A stretch of 64,000 bases of DNA from NCBI GenBank assembly GCA_963775085.1, contig CAVZHO010000001.1, positions 62,001 to 126,000 of the forward strand, given 5' to 3'. Below, one piece after another: positions 34,989 to 43,274 of the stretch. This DNA comes from JAAFIP01 sp963775085 (GTDB lineage Bacteria > Pseudomonadota > Gammaproteobacteria > Burkholderiales > Burkholderiaceae_C). Positions within the stretch are counted from its first letter, which is position 1. Each line of letters opens with the position of its first letter. The position numbers and the translations under genes are program-made. The notes under the pieces are model-generated. The model worked only from the letters and a program-made list of their open reading frames with translations, was not told where the DNA came from and did not search any database.

Positions 34989-35576
34989 ATGAACATCCAC
35001 CAGCTCAGCGTGAATTATGTGCAGGAGCACGACCGTGTATTGGTACGTATTAACACCGTAGCAGGTGAAGAACTGCGCCTGTGGTTTACCCGCCGCCTGA
35101 CGCTGGGCTTTATGCCACTCCTGTCCAAAGTGGTGGCCGAGCAGGTGGCCAAAACCGAGCGGGTTAAATCGCCCTATATTGCTGCCGCAGACGAGCATTC
35201 GCAGCAAATACTGGCCGACTTTAAGAAAGTGGAGTCCCTGCAAGGCTCCGACTTTGCCACCCCCTACAAAGAGCAGCCCAGCGCCCTGCCCCTGGGTGCC
35301 GAGCCCCTGCTGGTGACCGAGGTGAACCTCACCCCGCTGTCCAACGGGCAGTTGCAGTTTGTCTTTAGCGAAAAGCTCTCTGACGCTGCCCCTGTTGACG
35401 CCAAACCCCGCAGCTTCCAGATGGCATTAGAGCCCAAGCTCACCCATGGCCTGATGCACCTGCTGGAAAAAGCGTTTGAAGTATCGCTGTGGGCGATGGT
35501 ATCCACCGCCCATCCGCAGCCTATCGATGCGTTGCCGGGAGAGCGGACGATGGACAGGCCGAAGTATTTGAACTGA
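34989..35576 (+). CDS. Conserved hypothetical protein
   Basis: 195 residues, starting MNIHQLSVNYVQEHDRVLVRI. No signal peptide, membrane segment or known motif is seen; the composition is that of a soluble cytosolic protein with a beta-rich N terminus (RINTVAGEELRLWFTRRLT) and a helical C terminus (LMHLLEKAFEVSLWAM). Codon use fits the neighbours and the frame is long, so I consider it real. I do not recognise the function. It is divergent from the amidohydrolase operon and convergent with moaE. Confidence 0.75.
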   Translation: MNIHQLSVNYVQEHDRVLVRINTVAGEELRLWFTRRLTLGFMPLLSKVVAEQVAKTERVKSPYIAAADEHSQQILADFKKVESLQGSDFATPYKEQPSALPLGAEPLLVTEVNLTPLSNGQLQFVFSEKLSDAAPVDAKPRSFQMALEPKLTHGLMHLLEKAFEVSLWAMVSTAHPQPIDALPGERTMDRPKYLN

Positions 35577-35604
35577 TCGATGCCGTCAGAACCAGGCTAT
35601 AAGT

Positions 35605-36081
35605 TCAAACATTGCGGGCATGGATGCCCCACTTGGCCAGCGCCGCATCATCACTCACCCGCGCATCGACCCAACGCGCGCCTTCAGGGGTGACTTCTTT
35701 CTTCCAGAACGGAGCCTGGGTTTTGAGATAGTCCATTAAGAACTCGCAGGCTTTAAAGCTCTCGCCCCGGTGGGCTGAGGTGACGGCCACCATGACAATT
35801 TGGTCCAGCGGCTGCAACAGCCCGACACGGTGGATCACGCGTGCCGCGAAGATGTCAAAGCGCTTGTGGGCATCGTCGATCATGGCCTCGATGGAGCTTT
35901 CCGTCATGCCGGGGTAGTGCTCCAGCTCCAGCGTGCTGACCGAGAACCCGTCATTTCTATCTCTGACCGTGCCGATAAAGCTGCACACCGCTCCTACGCG
36001 CTTGTCTAGGGCGCGCAGTGCTTCTACTTCGGTAGCGAGGTTGAAGTCTTCGGTTTGGATTTTGACGCGGGCGCTTAGCAT
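35605..36081 (-). CDS. moaE: Molybdopterin synthase catalytic subunit
   Basis: 158 residues from ATG 36081 (AGAGGATTTGAAT upstream; a TTG two codons earlier is less likely). MoaE uses the thiocarboxylate of MoaD to convert precursor Z (cPMP) to molybdopterin. Visible features are FIGTVRDRNDG, LELEHYPGMTE, HRVGLLQPLDQIVMVAV, SAHRGESF and the Lys motif PFWKKE, all part of the MoaE active site. It lies 12 bases after moaD on the same strand. Confidence 0.96.
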   Translation of the reverse strand: MLSARVKIQTEDFNLATEVEALRALDKRVGAVCSFIGTVRDRNDGFSVSTLELEHYPGMTESSIEAMIDDAHKRFDIFAARVIHRVGLLQPLDQIVMVAVTSAHRGESFKACEFLMDYLKTQAPFWKKEVTPEGARWVDARVSDDAALAKWGIHARNV

Positions 36082-36093
36082 ATTCAAATCCTC

Positions 36094-36348
36094 TTAGCCA
36101 CCCGTCACAGGCGGAAAGAAGGCAACTTCTGCACCGTCAACCAGCGCAGCAGACTCATCGCTCATGGTCTGGTTGAGCGCCATGCGCACGGCCTTGCCTG
36201 CGCCCAGCACCTCGGCATAGGCTGCACCGCGTGCCACCAGCTCGGCGCGCAGTGCGCCCAGGCTGGCGGCGTTGCTGGCCAGCTGCTCACTGCCCTGCCC
36301 CACGGCTTCGCGGATGGAGGCAAAGTATTTGATGGTGATTTTTTTCAT
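36094..36348 (-). CDS. moaD: Molybdopterin synthase sulfur carrier subunit
   Basis: 84 residues, ubiquitin-like fold, ending PPVTGG; the terminal Gly-Gly is the site that is adenylated and thiocarboxylated by MoeB. The N terminus KKITIKYFASIREAVG is typical MoaD. Lies between moeA and moaE in the molybdenum cofactor operon. Confidence 0.95.
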   Translation of the reverse strand: MKKITIKYFASIREAVGQGSEQLASNAASLGALRAELVARGAAYAEVLGAGKAVRMALNQTMSDESAALVDGAEVAFFPPVTGG

Positions 36349-36381
36349 GGTTCTGGCCCTGTGCCTAACTCTACGGCATCT

Positions 36382-37623
36382 TTACGTCAGCAGCTCGGTA
36401 AAGGGAATAAAGCGCACCACGTCGCCGTGGGCAATGGTTGCGCCCGCCGGGTTGTCTACCAAACCATCGGCCCACACGGCCGAGGTGAGCACGCCCGAGC
36501 TTTGGTTGGGGTACAGGTCGAGCCCGCCGGCAGCGTTGCGCCTGGCACGGATGAATTCACGGCGTTTATCGGCTCTAGGCCAATTAAAATGTGCGTTAGC
36601 AGCTATGGTAACGGGAGCGCCCTGCACACCGCGCTGGCCGTGCAGTTTGGCCAGCAGGGGGCGTACCAGCAGCAAAAAGGTGACGAAGCTGGACACCGGG
36701 TTACCGGGCAGGCCGACGAAGTGGCTTGCACCAATGCGCCCATAGGCAAACGGTTTGCCCGGTTTCATGCTGATGCTCCACAGGTCCAGCGCACCGAGCT
36801 GCTGCACGGCGGGTTTGATGTGGTCTTCTTCGCCCACACTCACACCGCCACTGGTAAGAATCAGGTCATGCTGCGCGGCAGCGGTTTGCAGTGCGGCCAG
36901 CGTGGCGGCGCGGTTGTCGGGCACGATGCCCAGGTCAGTCACCTCGCAGCCGGCGCGCAGCAGCAAGGCGCGCAGAAAGAAGCGGTTGCTGTTGTAGATC
37001 GCGCCCGGCGGCAGGGCCTTGGGCGCTACGTCGCCGGGCATGACCAGCTCGTCGCCGGTAGAAAACAGCGCAACCCGGGCTTTACGCGTTACCAGCAGGT
37101 CTTTCAGGCCAATACTGGCCGCTAGTCCCAATGATGCGGGCGTAAGCAGCTCTCCTTTTGGTAGCACTATGCTGCCCTGGGCTATATCTTCCCCGGCACG
37201 GCGCAGCCACTGGGCGGGGCTGGGCGCGGTATTCACACGCACGGTGTCGTTGCCCAGATCGGTGCAGTCTTCTTGCATCACCACCGCGTCGGCACCTGGC
37301 GGTATGGGTGCGCCGGTGAAGATGCGCGCGGCCTCACCGGTATGCAGCATCTGGCCAAAGTGGCCTGCGGGAATGCGCTGAGCCACGCGCAGCACGGCAC
37401 CGGCCTCCAGGCAATCGGCGCGGCGCAGGGCGTAGCCGTCCATGCTGCTGTTGTCAAAGCCGGGCACGTTGATCTGCGAGACCAGGTCTTGCGCCAGCAC
37501 GCGGCGGTCAGCATTGAAGGTGGATGTGCTTTGCGTACCTTCCAATGGCGAAACGGCCGCCAGCAGCTCGGCCAGCGCGTCGTCCAGCGAGCGCAGAGGG
37601 GCGAATTTGGGGGGGCCGTTCAT
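36382..37623 (-). CDS. moeA: Molybdopterin molybdenumtransferase
   Basis: 413 residues from ATG 37623 (an in-frame upstream ATG at 37680 lies inside mobB's end and is rejected). MoeA inserts molybdate into MPT-AMP. The landmarks are NSSMDGYALR, RIFTGAPIPPGADAVVMQED, the MoCF domain TGDELVMPG, TSGGVSVGEEDH and GLPGNPVSSFVTFLLL. It lies 13 bases after mobB. Two short stretches (near 36575-36615 and 37138-37172) resemble the dispersed TAGCTGCTTAC repeat. Confidence 0.96.
   Translation of the reverse strand: MNGPPKFAPLRSLDDALAELLAAVSPLEGTQSTSTFNADRRVLAQDLVSQINVPGFDNSSMDGYALRRADCLEAGAVLRVAQRIPAGHFGQMLHTGEAARIFTGAPIPPGADAVVMQEDCTDLGNDTVRVNTAPSPAQWLRRAGEDIAQGSIVLPKGELLTPASLGLAASIGLKDLLVTRKARVALFSTGDELVMPGDVAPKALPPGAIYNSNRFFLRALLLRAGCEVTDLGIVPDNRAATLAALQTAAAQHDLILTSGGVSVGEEDHIKPAVQQLGALDLWSISMKPGKPFAYGRIGASHFVGLPGNPVSSFVTFLLLVRPLLAKLHGQRGVQGAPVTIAANAHFNWPRADKRREFIRARRNAAGGLDLYPNQSSGVLTSAVWADGLVDNPAGATIAHGDVVRFIPFTELLT
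36575..36615 (-). repeat. Weak match to the dispersed TAGCTGCTTAC repeat, in moeA
   Basis: Contains GTGCGTTAGCAGCTATGG. Only one half of the repeat is seen, so this may be chance. Confidence 0.3.
37138..37172 (-). repeat. Partial dispersed TAGCTGCTTAC repeat, in moeA
   Basis: GGGCGTAAGCAGCTCTCC followed by GGTAGCACTATG. The GCGTAAGCAGCT half matches copies at 12117 and 54537. It is read in frame. Confidence 0.4.
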
Positions 37624-37636
37624 GGTGTGTTGCGCG

Positions 37637-38176
37637 TCAAGCGGCTTGGTAATTATCCGGGTTATACGTAAAGCGATCACCTTGGTCCAGCAGCCATTGC
37701 GCGACTTGCTCGGGCTGGTTCACGTCCAGCACCGGGCGCTGGGTGGCGCAGGTGACTTGTTCGGGCGCGTCGGTGGCGATGGCTACGATGAAGTCATCAT
37801 TGTCAAACAGGGCGGGCTTGTTGTTGCTGGGCCGCCAGACTTCAATTTTGTGCAGGTCGCTGTCTTTAAAACCTTCGACCAGCACCCAGTCTACGCCGTC
37901 ATACAGCTCGGCGATGAGGTGGTGCACCTTGAGCTTGCCGGGGGCTTCAAACTCGCGCACCAAGGCCAGGCGCTTGGCTGAGGCGACCACCACCTCAAAG
38001 GCACCCGCCTCGCGGTGACGGTAGGTATCTTTGCCTGCGTGGTCAATATCAAATTTATGGTGCGCGTGCTTGACCACGCTCACGCGCAGCCCACGCGCTT
38101 TGAGCGCGGGTATCAGCGCCTCTACCAGGGTGGTTTTACCGGAGCCGGAAAAACCTGCAAAACCGATGACTTTCAT
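37637..38176 (-). CDS. mobB: Molybdopterin-guanine dinucleotide biosynthesis adapter protein
   Basis: 179 residues with Walker A GFAGFSGSGKTTLVEAL at the N terminus, VVKHAHHKFDIDHAGKDTYRHREAGA, and LVEGFKDSDLHKIEVWR, the MobB signature. MobB is a GTPase that assists MobA in making the guanine dinucleotide form of the cofactor. It heads the run mobB-moeA-moaD-moaE. The 93-base gap to thrC upstream is almost wholly a dispersed repeat. Confidence 0.95.
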   Translation of the reverse strand: MKVIGFAGFSGSGKTTLVEALIPALKARGLRVSVVKHAHHKFDIDHAGKDTYRHREAGAFEVVVASAKRLALVREFEAPGKLKVHHLIAELYDGVDWVLVEGFKDSDLHKIEVWRPSNNKPALFDNDDFIVAIATDAPEQVTCATQRPVLDVNQPEQVAQWLLDQGDRFTYNPDNYQAA

Positions 38177-38212
38177 TGCACACTACTTTTTTTGAAATAT
38201 GGGGTGAGCCGA

Positions 38213-38270
38213 GTGCTATATTAAAAATAGCTGCTTACGTCCTATTTTAAAGGACTATCAGCATATTTAT
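38213..38270 (+). repeat. Dispersed TAGCTGCTTAC-family repeat, best intact copy, between thrC and mobB
   Basis: AAAAATAGCTGCTTACGTCC, TATTTTAAAGGACTATCAGC and ATATTTATC. The two inner blocks ACGTCCT and AGGACTA form a short inverted repeat around TTTTA. It occupies the intergenic space completely. Confidence 0.8.
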
Positions 38271-39694
38271 CAGGTATTTTGCTGGATAAATGCTTTTATC
38301 CTGTCTACACTCGCTGGCATGGTGACCACGCGCTTGGGAAGCGCCTCAATACCTGAAAATTGGGCCGGGCGATCCGGCTCACGGCCCAGGGCCTGCACAA
38401 TCGTTTCGGCAAACTTGATCGGCAACGCCGTTTCCAGCACGATCATTGGCACGCCGGGTTTAGTATGTTCACGCGCCACCTTCACGCCATCAGCGGTGTG
38501 GGTGTCGATCATCACGCCATGCTTGGCAAACACGTTCTGGATGGTGGCCAGGCGGTCGGCATGGGTGCTTTTTCCGCTGACAAAACCATACTTGACGGCA
38601 GCGTCTTTAAAGGCCGCAAGGCCGCCCAGGTCAAACTGGCCATGTGCCTCCAACTGCGTGTGAAACAGCGCCTTCGTTCTGCCACCGTCGCGCCCCAGCA
38701 GGTCAAACACAAAGCGCTCAAAGTTGCTGGCTTTGGAGATGTCCATCGACGGGCTGGAGGTCTCGTGGGTATCACTGCTGCTGCGCACGCGGTAGACACC
38801 GGTGCGAAAGAACTCGTCCAGCACATCGTTCTCATTGGTGGCCACCACCAGCCGGTCGATGGGCAGGCCCATCATGCGCGCTACGTGACCTGCGCAGACG
38901 TTGCCGAAATTGCCTGACGGCACCGTGAAACTGACCTTTTGTTGATTGGTCTGGGTCGCATAGAAGTACCCTGCAAAGTAATACACCACCTGCGCCAACA
39001 ACCGCGCCCAGTTGATGCTGTTCACCGTGCCAATCTTGTACTTGCGCTTAAATTCCAAATCGTTCGACACGGCTTTGACCATGTCCTGGCAGTCGTCAAA
39101 CACGCCCTCGATGGCGATGTTAAAAATGTTCGCATCCATCAGACTGAACATCTGCGCCTGCTGGAACGGGCTCATGCGGCCTGCGGGGGATGTCATGAAC
39201 ACGCGCACGCCCTTTTTGCCGCGCATCGCATACTCTGCCGCGCTGCCGGTATCGCCGCTGGTGGCACCAAAAATATTCAGCTCTTCGCCTTTGCGGGCCA
39301 ACTGGTATTCAAACAAATTTCCCAGCAACTGCATGGCCATGTCTTTGAAGGCCAGCGTCGGGCCGTTTGACAGCGCTTGCAGACTGATAACAGCGTCCAA
39401 CTTCTTGAGCGGCACAATGTCTTTGGAGCCAAACACCTGCGCGGTATAGGTTTTGTTGCACAGCGCCTTCAAATCCGCCGCAGGAATATCGTCGATATAC
39501 AAAGACAAAATTTCAAATGCCAGACCCGCATAGCCCTGGTTTTGCAAAGTGGTGCGCAGCTTAGCCAAAGCCGCAGCATCCACCTGAGGATAGTGCTCGG
39601 GCAGGTACAAACCGCCATCGGGGGCCAAGCCCTCCAGCAAAATTTCACAAAACTGTTTGCGCTCGGCGTGGCCGCGTGTCGATAAATATTTCAT
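38270..39694 (-). CDS. thrC: Threonine synthase
   Basis: 474 residues. ThrC converts O-phosphohomoserine to threonine with PLP. It begins MKYLSTRGHAERKQFCEI, and the PLP lysine is in GPTLAFKDMAMQLLGN; ATSGDTGSAAEYAMRGKKG and VPSGNFGNVCAGHVARMMG are the phosphate-binding regions. The ATG at 39694 overlaps the stop codon of a PIN-domain toxin gene by four bases (ATGA), so translation of thrC is probably coupled to the toxin. Homoserine dehydrogenase, normally adjacent, is 3.6 kb upstream. Confidence 0.97.
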   Translation of the reverse strand: MKYLSTRGHAERKQFCEILLEGLAPDGGLYLPEHYPQVDAAALAKLRTTLQNQGYAGLAFEILSLYIDDIPAADLKALCNKTYTAQVFGSKDIVPLKKLDAVISLQALSNGPTLAFKDMAMQLLGNLFEYQLARKGEELNIFGATSGDTGSAAEYAMRGKKGVRVFMTSPAGRMSPFQQAQMFSLMDANIFNIAIEGVFDDCQDMVKAVSNDLEFKRKYKIGTVNSINWARLLAQVVYYFAGYFYATQTNQQKVSFTVPSGNFGNVCAGHVARMMGLPIDRLVVATNENDVLDEFFRTGVYRVRSSSDTHETSSPSMDISKASNFERFVFDLLGRDGGRTKALFHTQLEAHGQFDLGGLAAFKDAAVKYGFVSGKSTHADRLATIQNVFAKHGVMIDTHTADGVKVAREHTKPGVPMIVLETALPIKFAETIVQALGREPDRPAQFSGIEALPKRVVTMPASVDRIKAFIQQNT

Positions 39695-40092
39695 TCGGGA
39701 CAGATCAAGGTAACTTCAGGAAAATAGGTACGTATGCGATTCGGGTCGCGGGTGAGCAGCGGCCAGCGCATGGCGTTGGCATGGGCACCGATAAAAAAAT
39801 CGGGCAAAGTGGCGATGCGTTGGCCACCCGCTGCACGATAGTCCTCATGGGCGCGTGCGGCAGCATAGGCCATGCGCCCATCCAGGGGCTCCACCTTGAC
39901 TCCAACTTCATTCAAAAACAAATCCAACTGCGCTTTGTCGACAAAATCGCGGGAAATCTCGGCATACACCATGAGATTGATGGCCACATCACCTTTGCTT
40001 TTGGCCAGCAGCACCTGCTGTTCACTCCAGTGAGCCCACTGCGTTTGCGATTCCGTAATGTCGATTAACACGCTGGAGTCAATCAGTATCAT
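39691..40092 (-). CDS. PIN-domain toxin (VapC family), overlapping the thrC start
   Basis: 133 residues from ATG 40092, MILIDSSVLIDITESQ, with the PIN acidic residues Asp (LIDSSVLID), Glu (MVYAEISRDF), Asp (LPDFFIGAHA) and the end motif LTRDPNRIRTYFPEV. VapC proteins are site-specific ribonucleases. Its ATG overlaps the antitoxin stop by four bases (40089-40092) and its stop overlaps the thrC ATG by four (39691-39694), so antitoxin, toxin and thrC look like one operon. Confidence 0.92.
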   Translation of the reverse strand: MILIDSSVLIDITESQTQWAHWSEQQVLLAKSKGDVAINLMVYAEISRDFVDKAQLDLFLNEVGVKVEPLDGRMAYAAARAHEDYRAAGGQRIATLPDFFIGAHANAMRWPLLTRDPNRIRTYFPEVTLICPE

Positions 40093-40337
40093 CGCATCGA
40101 CTCTTCGCCGCGCGTTTCGCGCAAAATTTCTTCGGTGGACTTTTTCAAGATACCGATACCACGCCATTTCAAAAACGGGTTAACGTCAGATTTAGCAGGC
40201 TTGGGGACGGGAAACATCAGCACTTTGCCATCTGGCTGCACCTCGTAGTCCACCTCTTGGCCCGGCCCCACGCCCAGCGCATGGCGCACGGCTTTGGGGA
40301 CAGTAACCTGGCTTTTGGTAGTGAGTGCATAGCCCAT
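40089..40337 (-). CDS. AbrB/SpoVT-type antitoxin
   Basis: 82 residues from ATG 40337. N-terminal swapped-hairpin domain: GYALTTKSQVTVPKAVRHALGVGPGQEVDYEVQPDG. The C-terminal tail KSTEEILRETRGEE would bind the toxin. An inverted repeat (40351-40381) just upstream of the start is the likely operator. Confidence 0.92.
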   Translation of the reverse strand: MGYALTTKSQVTVPKAVRHALGVGPGQEVDYEVQPDGKVLMFPVPKPAKSDVNPFLKWRGIGILKKSTEEILRETRGEESMR

Positions 40338-40350
40338 GGCGGCCACCTTG

Positions 40351-40381
40351 AAAAGTAATACCAAATTTTAGCATTACTTTT
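40351..40381 (-). promoter_or_regulatory. Inverted repeat operator of the first AbrB/PIN pair
   Basis: AAAAGTAAT (40351-40359), 13 bases, then ATTACTTTT (40373-40381): perfect 9-base arms ending 14 bases from the antitoxin ATG. Suits autoregulation by the antitoxin-toxin complex. Confidence 0.65.
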
Positions 40382-40421
40382 TGCGATTTTTAGCGCTGGC
40401 ACTGTGCCATGCCACGCGGTA

Positions 40422-41714
40422 TCACGGGCAAGGATACATATAGTCCCGCGCAAACGGGTAGACGCTTTGCTGTTGATGCGGTCTGGACACGTCGGGTTTG
40501 GTCGCCAGCACCTGGTGCAAGCTGATCCAGCCCTGCTCAAAACACATGGCGCTACCGGCCAGGTAGAGGCGGTAGGCACGCAGCACCTGTTCGGCGCGCG
40601 CCTCGCCCACCGATGCTTGCAACACCTGGCGGGCGCGGGGCAACTGGGTCTCCAGAGAGTCCGACCAGGCCCACAGGGTACGGGCGTAGTGGGGACGCAG
40701 GTTCTCGGCATCCACCATCTCCAGCCCGCCATCGGCCATATGGGCCAGCACCGCGCTGGTGTGCAGCAGCTCGCCACCGGGGAAGATATAGCGTTCCGTA
40801 AAATCGCCCATGCCTGCGCCGAGTTGGGCGTTGTGCGGGCTGCCTGCGGTGATGCCGTGGTTCATCACCAGGCCACCGGGCTTGAGCAGACGCGAGAGCT
40901 TGGCAAAGTACTGGGTCATGCGCGCGCCGCCGACATGCTCAAACATGCCTACCGAGGCAATTTTGTCGAACGGCTGGGTCTCCTCCAGTTCGCGGTAGTC
41001 GCGCAAATGCATCTGCACTCGGCCTTGCAGCCCCTGCTCTGCTACCCGCGCATTCACATGCGCGTGCTGGTTTTTGGACAGCGTAATGCCAGTGGCCTGC
41101 ACGCCGTAGTGCTGCGCAGCCCACAGCAACAGCCCACCCCAGCCCGCACCCACGTCCAGCAGGCGCTCGCCGGGTTGGAGCATCAGCTTGCGGCAGATGT
41201 GGTCCAGCTTGGCCTCCTGCGCCTGCTGCAACGTCATGCCGTCCGCGCGGTAATAGGCGCAGGAATAGACCCGCTTGGGGTCTAGCCACAAGGCGTAGAA
41301 ATCATCCGACACGTCGTAGTGGAAGGCAATCTGCGCGGCATCGCGCCGCCGGGTATGCGCCACCAGGGACTGCGCCCGCTGGCGCAGTGCGCCCCAAGGA
41401 CGCGTCCAACCCGACGGGTGACTCAGCACCGGGTGCTGCGAATTGCCCCGCGCCGGATTGCCCTGCGCCAGATGCGAGGCCAGCAGCATCAGATCCCGCA
41501 GCTGGCCCTCAATCTGTACGCGGCTTTGCACATAGTCTTGCGCCAGACGGCCAATCAGCCCGGCGCGCAGATGAGCCAGGCCACCCCAGTCGTTGAACTT
41601 CAAGGTAATCGGCGCATTGGCACTCCCCACGCGCTGACTGTCAGGCAACACTAAGGCGCAGGCCATGGGTAAGGTGTCTAAGCGTTGCTGAACAAGCTGG
41701 ACAAGGCGTTGCAT
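40422..41714 (-). CDS. cfa: Cyclopropane-fatty-acyl-phospholipid synthase
   Basis: 430 residues. It methylates double bonds of membrane phospholipid acyl chains with S-adenosylmethionine. The SAM-binding motif is LLDVGAGWGGLLLWAAQHYG, followed by GITLSKNQHAH, DKIASVGMFEHVGGARM and YIFPGGELL, all as in Cfa. The N-terminal domain (LKFNDWGGLAHLRAGLIGRL) is the lipid-binding region. It sits between two AbrB/PIN toxin pairs in the segment that separates hom from thrC. Confidence 0.93.
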   Translation of the reverse strand: MQRLVQLVQQRLDTLPMACALVLPDSQRVGSANAPITLKFNDWGGLAHLRAGLIGRLAQDYVQSRVQIEGQLRDLMLLASHLAQGNPARGNSQHPVLSHPSGWTRPWGALRQRAQSLVAHTRRRDAAQIAFHYDVSDDFYALWLDPKRVYSCAYYRADGMTLQQAQEAKLDHICRKLMLQPGERLLDVGAGWGGLLLWAAQHYGVQATGITLSKNQHAHVNARVAEQGLQGRVQMHLRDYRELEETQPFDKIASVGMFEHVGGARMTQYFAKLSRLLKPGGLVMNHGITAGSPHNAQLGAGMGDFTERYIFPGGELLHTSAVLAHMADGGLEMVDAENLRPHYARTLWAWSDSLETQLPRARQVLQASVGEARAEQVLRAYRLYLAGSAMCFEQGWISLHQVLATKPDVSRPHQQQSVYPFARDYMYPCP

Positions 41715-41805
41715 ACGCCGTATTTTTGCACCCAGGCGTAACCCGTGTCAAGCGGATGGCGATGCAAAAATTAGCCGTGAATTTGATATAAATCAAGCGG
41801 TAGGC

Positions 41806-41852
41806 TAATAGATAATAGCGTAAGCAGCTATTTATTTTATAGCTAGTTATAG
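41806..41852 (-). repeat. Partial dispersed TAGCTGCTTAC repeat downstream of the second PIN gene
   Basis: TAGCGTAAGCAGCTATTTAT and TTATAGCTAG between the second PIN toxin and cfa. Confidence 0.55.
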
Positions 41853-41855
41853 AAT

Positions 41856-42263
41856 TTACTGCATGGCGATCGGTGACAAAACGCCATCCAGCTTGCACGC
41901 CTGTGCGTCAAAACTCAGCATGGCGCGGCAACCCTGCATGCGGTATTTTGCCAAAAACAGGCACTCTGCAAAATCCGCTTTATTGCCTTCATAAAGGTAC
42001 AGCGCATATTCGAGCGCCCCTTCACTTTCAATCTGCAAAAGCTCAGTTTCCAGCAGATGGCGCAGTGTGGCGACCACCGCTGCTTTGGGCAGTTTGGCGG
42101 CACTGCGCAGCACCCATTCCAACTCCAGCACCACGGGCAAGCTCAAGCACACTTCCTCGCCGCGCTGCTCTGCAGCGTCCAGCATGGCCGCAGCCTGCCG
42201 TGTTTGCACTGCGTCATCTGCCAGGACGATGCGAGCAATGACGTTCGTATCCAGGCCGATCAT
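41856..42263 (-). CDS. PIN-domain toxin (VapC-like)
   Basis: 135 residues starting MIGLDTNVIARIVLADD, with acidic residues at LDTN, LELEWVLRS, NKADFAECLF and SFDAQACKL, the PIN nuclease site. Stand-alone PIN toxins of this form pair with AbrB antitoxins. Its ATG at 42263 overlaps the antitoxin stop by four bases. Confidence 0.9.
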   Translation of the reverse strand: MIGLDTNVIARIVLADDAVQTRQAAAMLDAAEQRGEEVCLSLPVVLELEWVLRSAAKLPKAAVVATLRHLLETELLQIESEGALEYALYLYEGNKADFAECLFLAKYRMQGCRAMLSFDAQACKLDGVLSPIAMQ

Positions 42264-42484
42264 GCTGAACGGGCAGACTTCATTTTGATCAATGTGACTT
42301 TGGCGCCCGTGTAACCTGCAATACCTACCAGCTCGGTTAAGGTTCGCTTTTTAGTGCGCATGATCACAGTACCATCTGGCAGCAAGGTAAAGTTGAGTTT
42401 GTCTTGCGGCTGCAACTTCAACCCTTCCCGCACTTCAATGGGAATGGTAGTCTGGCCTTTGGAGGTGAGAGTGGCGTTGAACAT
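42260..42484 (-). CDS. AbrB/SpoVT-type antitoxin
   Basis: 74 residues from ATG 42484, MFNATLTSKGQTTIPIEVRE, the SpoVT-AbrB DNA-binding hairpin, followed by DKLNFTLLPDGTVIMRTKKR and a short tail. Its Shine-Dalgarno (GAAAGGA) is inside a perfect palindrome (42489-42519). Confidence 0.9.
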   Translation of the reverse strand: MFNATLTSKGQTTIPIEVREGLKLQPQDKLNFTLLPDGTVIMRTKKRTLTELVGIAGYTGAKVTLIKMKSARSA

Positions 42485-42488
42485 ATTT

Positions 42489-42519
42489 AATCCTTTCAAA
42501 ATAAAATTTTGAAAGGATT
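42489..42519 (-). promoter_or_regulatory. Perfect palindrome overlapping the second AbrB antitoxin's ribosome site
   Basis: AATCCTTTCAAAAT, AAA, ATTTTGAAAGGATT: 14-base perfect arms with a 3-base loop, ending 4 bases before the ATG. As DNA it suits a repressor dimer; as RNA it would hide the ribosome binding site. The following bases to 42734 show no gene. Confidence 0.7.
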
Positions 42520-42734
42520 GTAGCAGTGCGCACTGATCCACGTGTCACCAGTAACAACAAGCTTTTCCGGATGCAGCGTCATTGCGCTGCTGAACGAAAA
42601 AGACGAGGTGAAGAAAACGCAGTATTTTCCCCTTCTTGGCAGGCGACAGGCGTGCCAGTCTAGTAACTCGCAGGTTTGGGAAACATTAAGCAACCAGCAA
42701 CTAACTTTCAGCTTGTCCCGTATAAACGCCAAAG

Positions 42735-43238
42735 TCAGGGCTTGCAACCAAAGAAAATTCCACGCAGTCCGGTAGTCGAAAAGTCATCGCCATTCGCACA
42801 CAATCTAGCTCCAATCGTTCTGGATGCATCCATATTCATCAAGTTGCCATCGGTCAGGGACACATAGCGCCAATTAGCACCATTCTCAGCGACAAGACAT
42901 ACACTTTTCAAATTCATAGTCACACCTTTGAGTGTCGCAGTCCCAGGATGTTGAAGCGAGAACGTGGCGGTTCCTCCAAGTGCAAACGAGACGGCATAAC
43001 TGCCAAAATAAGCCGCCACATCGTCAATTTTTCCTACGGTTGCGGTTTTACCAAATGCAGTCAAATCCGCAGCGCAGGACGAATCCGTCACTAGATAGTC
43101 GGGCGCTGCAACGGGTGCCAAGGCCGGCGCTTGGGCGGGAGCTGGGCTGGATGCCGGGCTGTCACTGCCACCACCTCCACAACCTGAAAGAGCGGCGAAG
43201 CCCGCAGCGATAAATAGTAATTTGGTTTGTTGGTTCAT
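42735..43238 (-). CDS. Small lipoprotein of unknown function
   Basis: 167 residues from ATG 43238. The lipobox LSGC is followed by GGGGSDSPASS, a Gly-rich then Pro/Ala-rich linker (PAPAQAPALAPVAAP). The mature part has four Cys residues (DSSCAAD, SVCLVAE, ARLCANG, FFGCKP) that could pair as disulfides. No family recognised. It has the same CGGGG start as the CHRD lipoprotein at 21704-22888. Confidence 0.8.
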   Translation of the reverse strand: MNQQTKLLFIAAGFAALSGCGGGGSDSPASSPAPAQAPALAPVAAPDYLVTDSSCAADLTAFGKTATVGKIDDVAAYFGSYAVSFALGGTATFSLQHPGTATLKGVTMNLKSVCLVAENGANWRYVSLTDGNLMNMDASRTIGARLCANGDDFSTTGLRGIFFGCKP

Positions 43239-43274
43239 TGCGTTTCCTCGGGACGCACTTTGTACCATAAAAAG

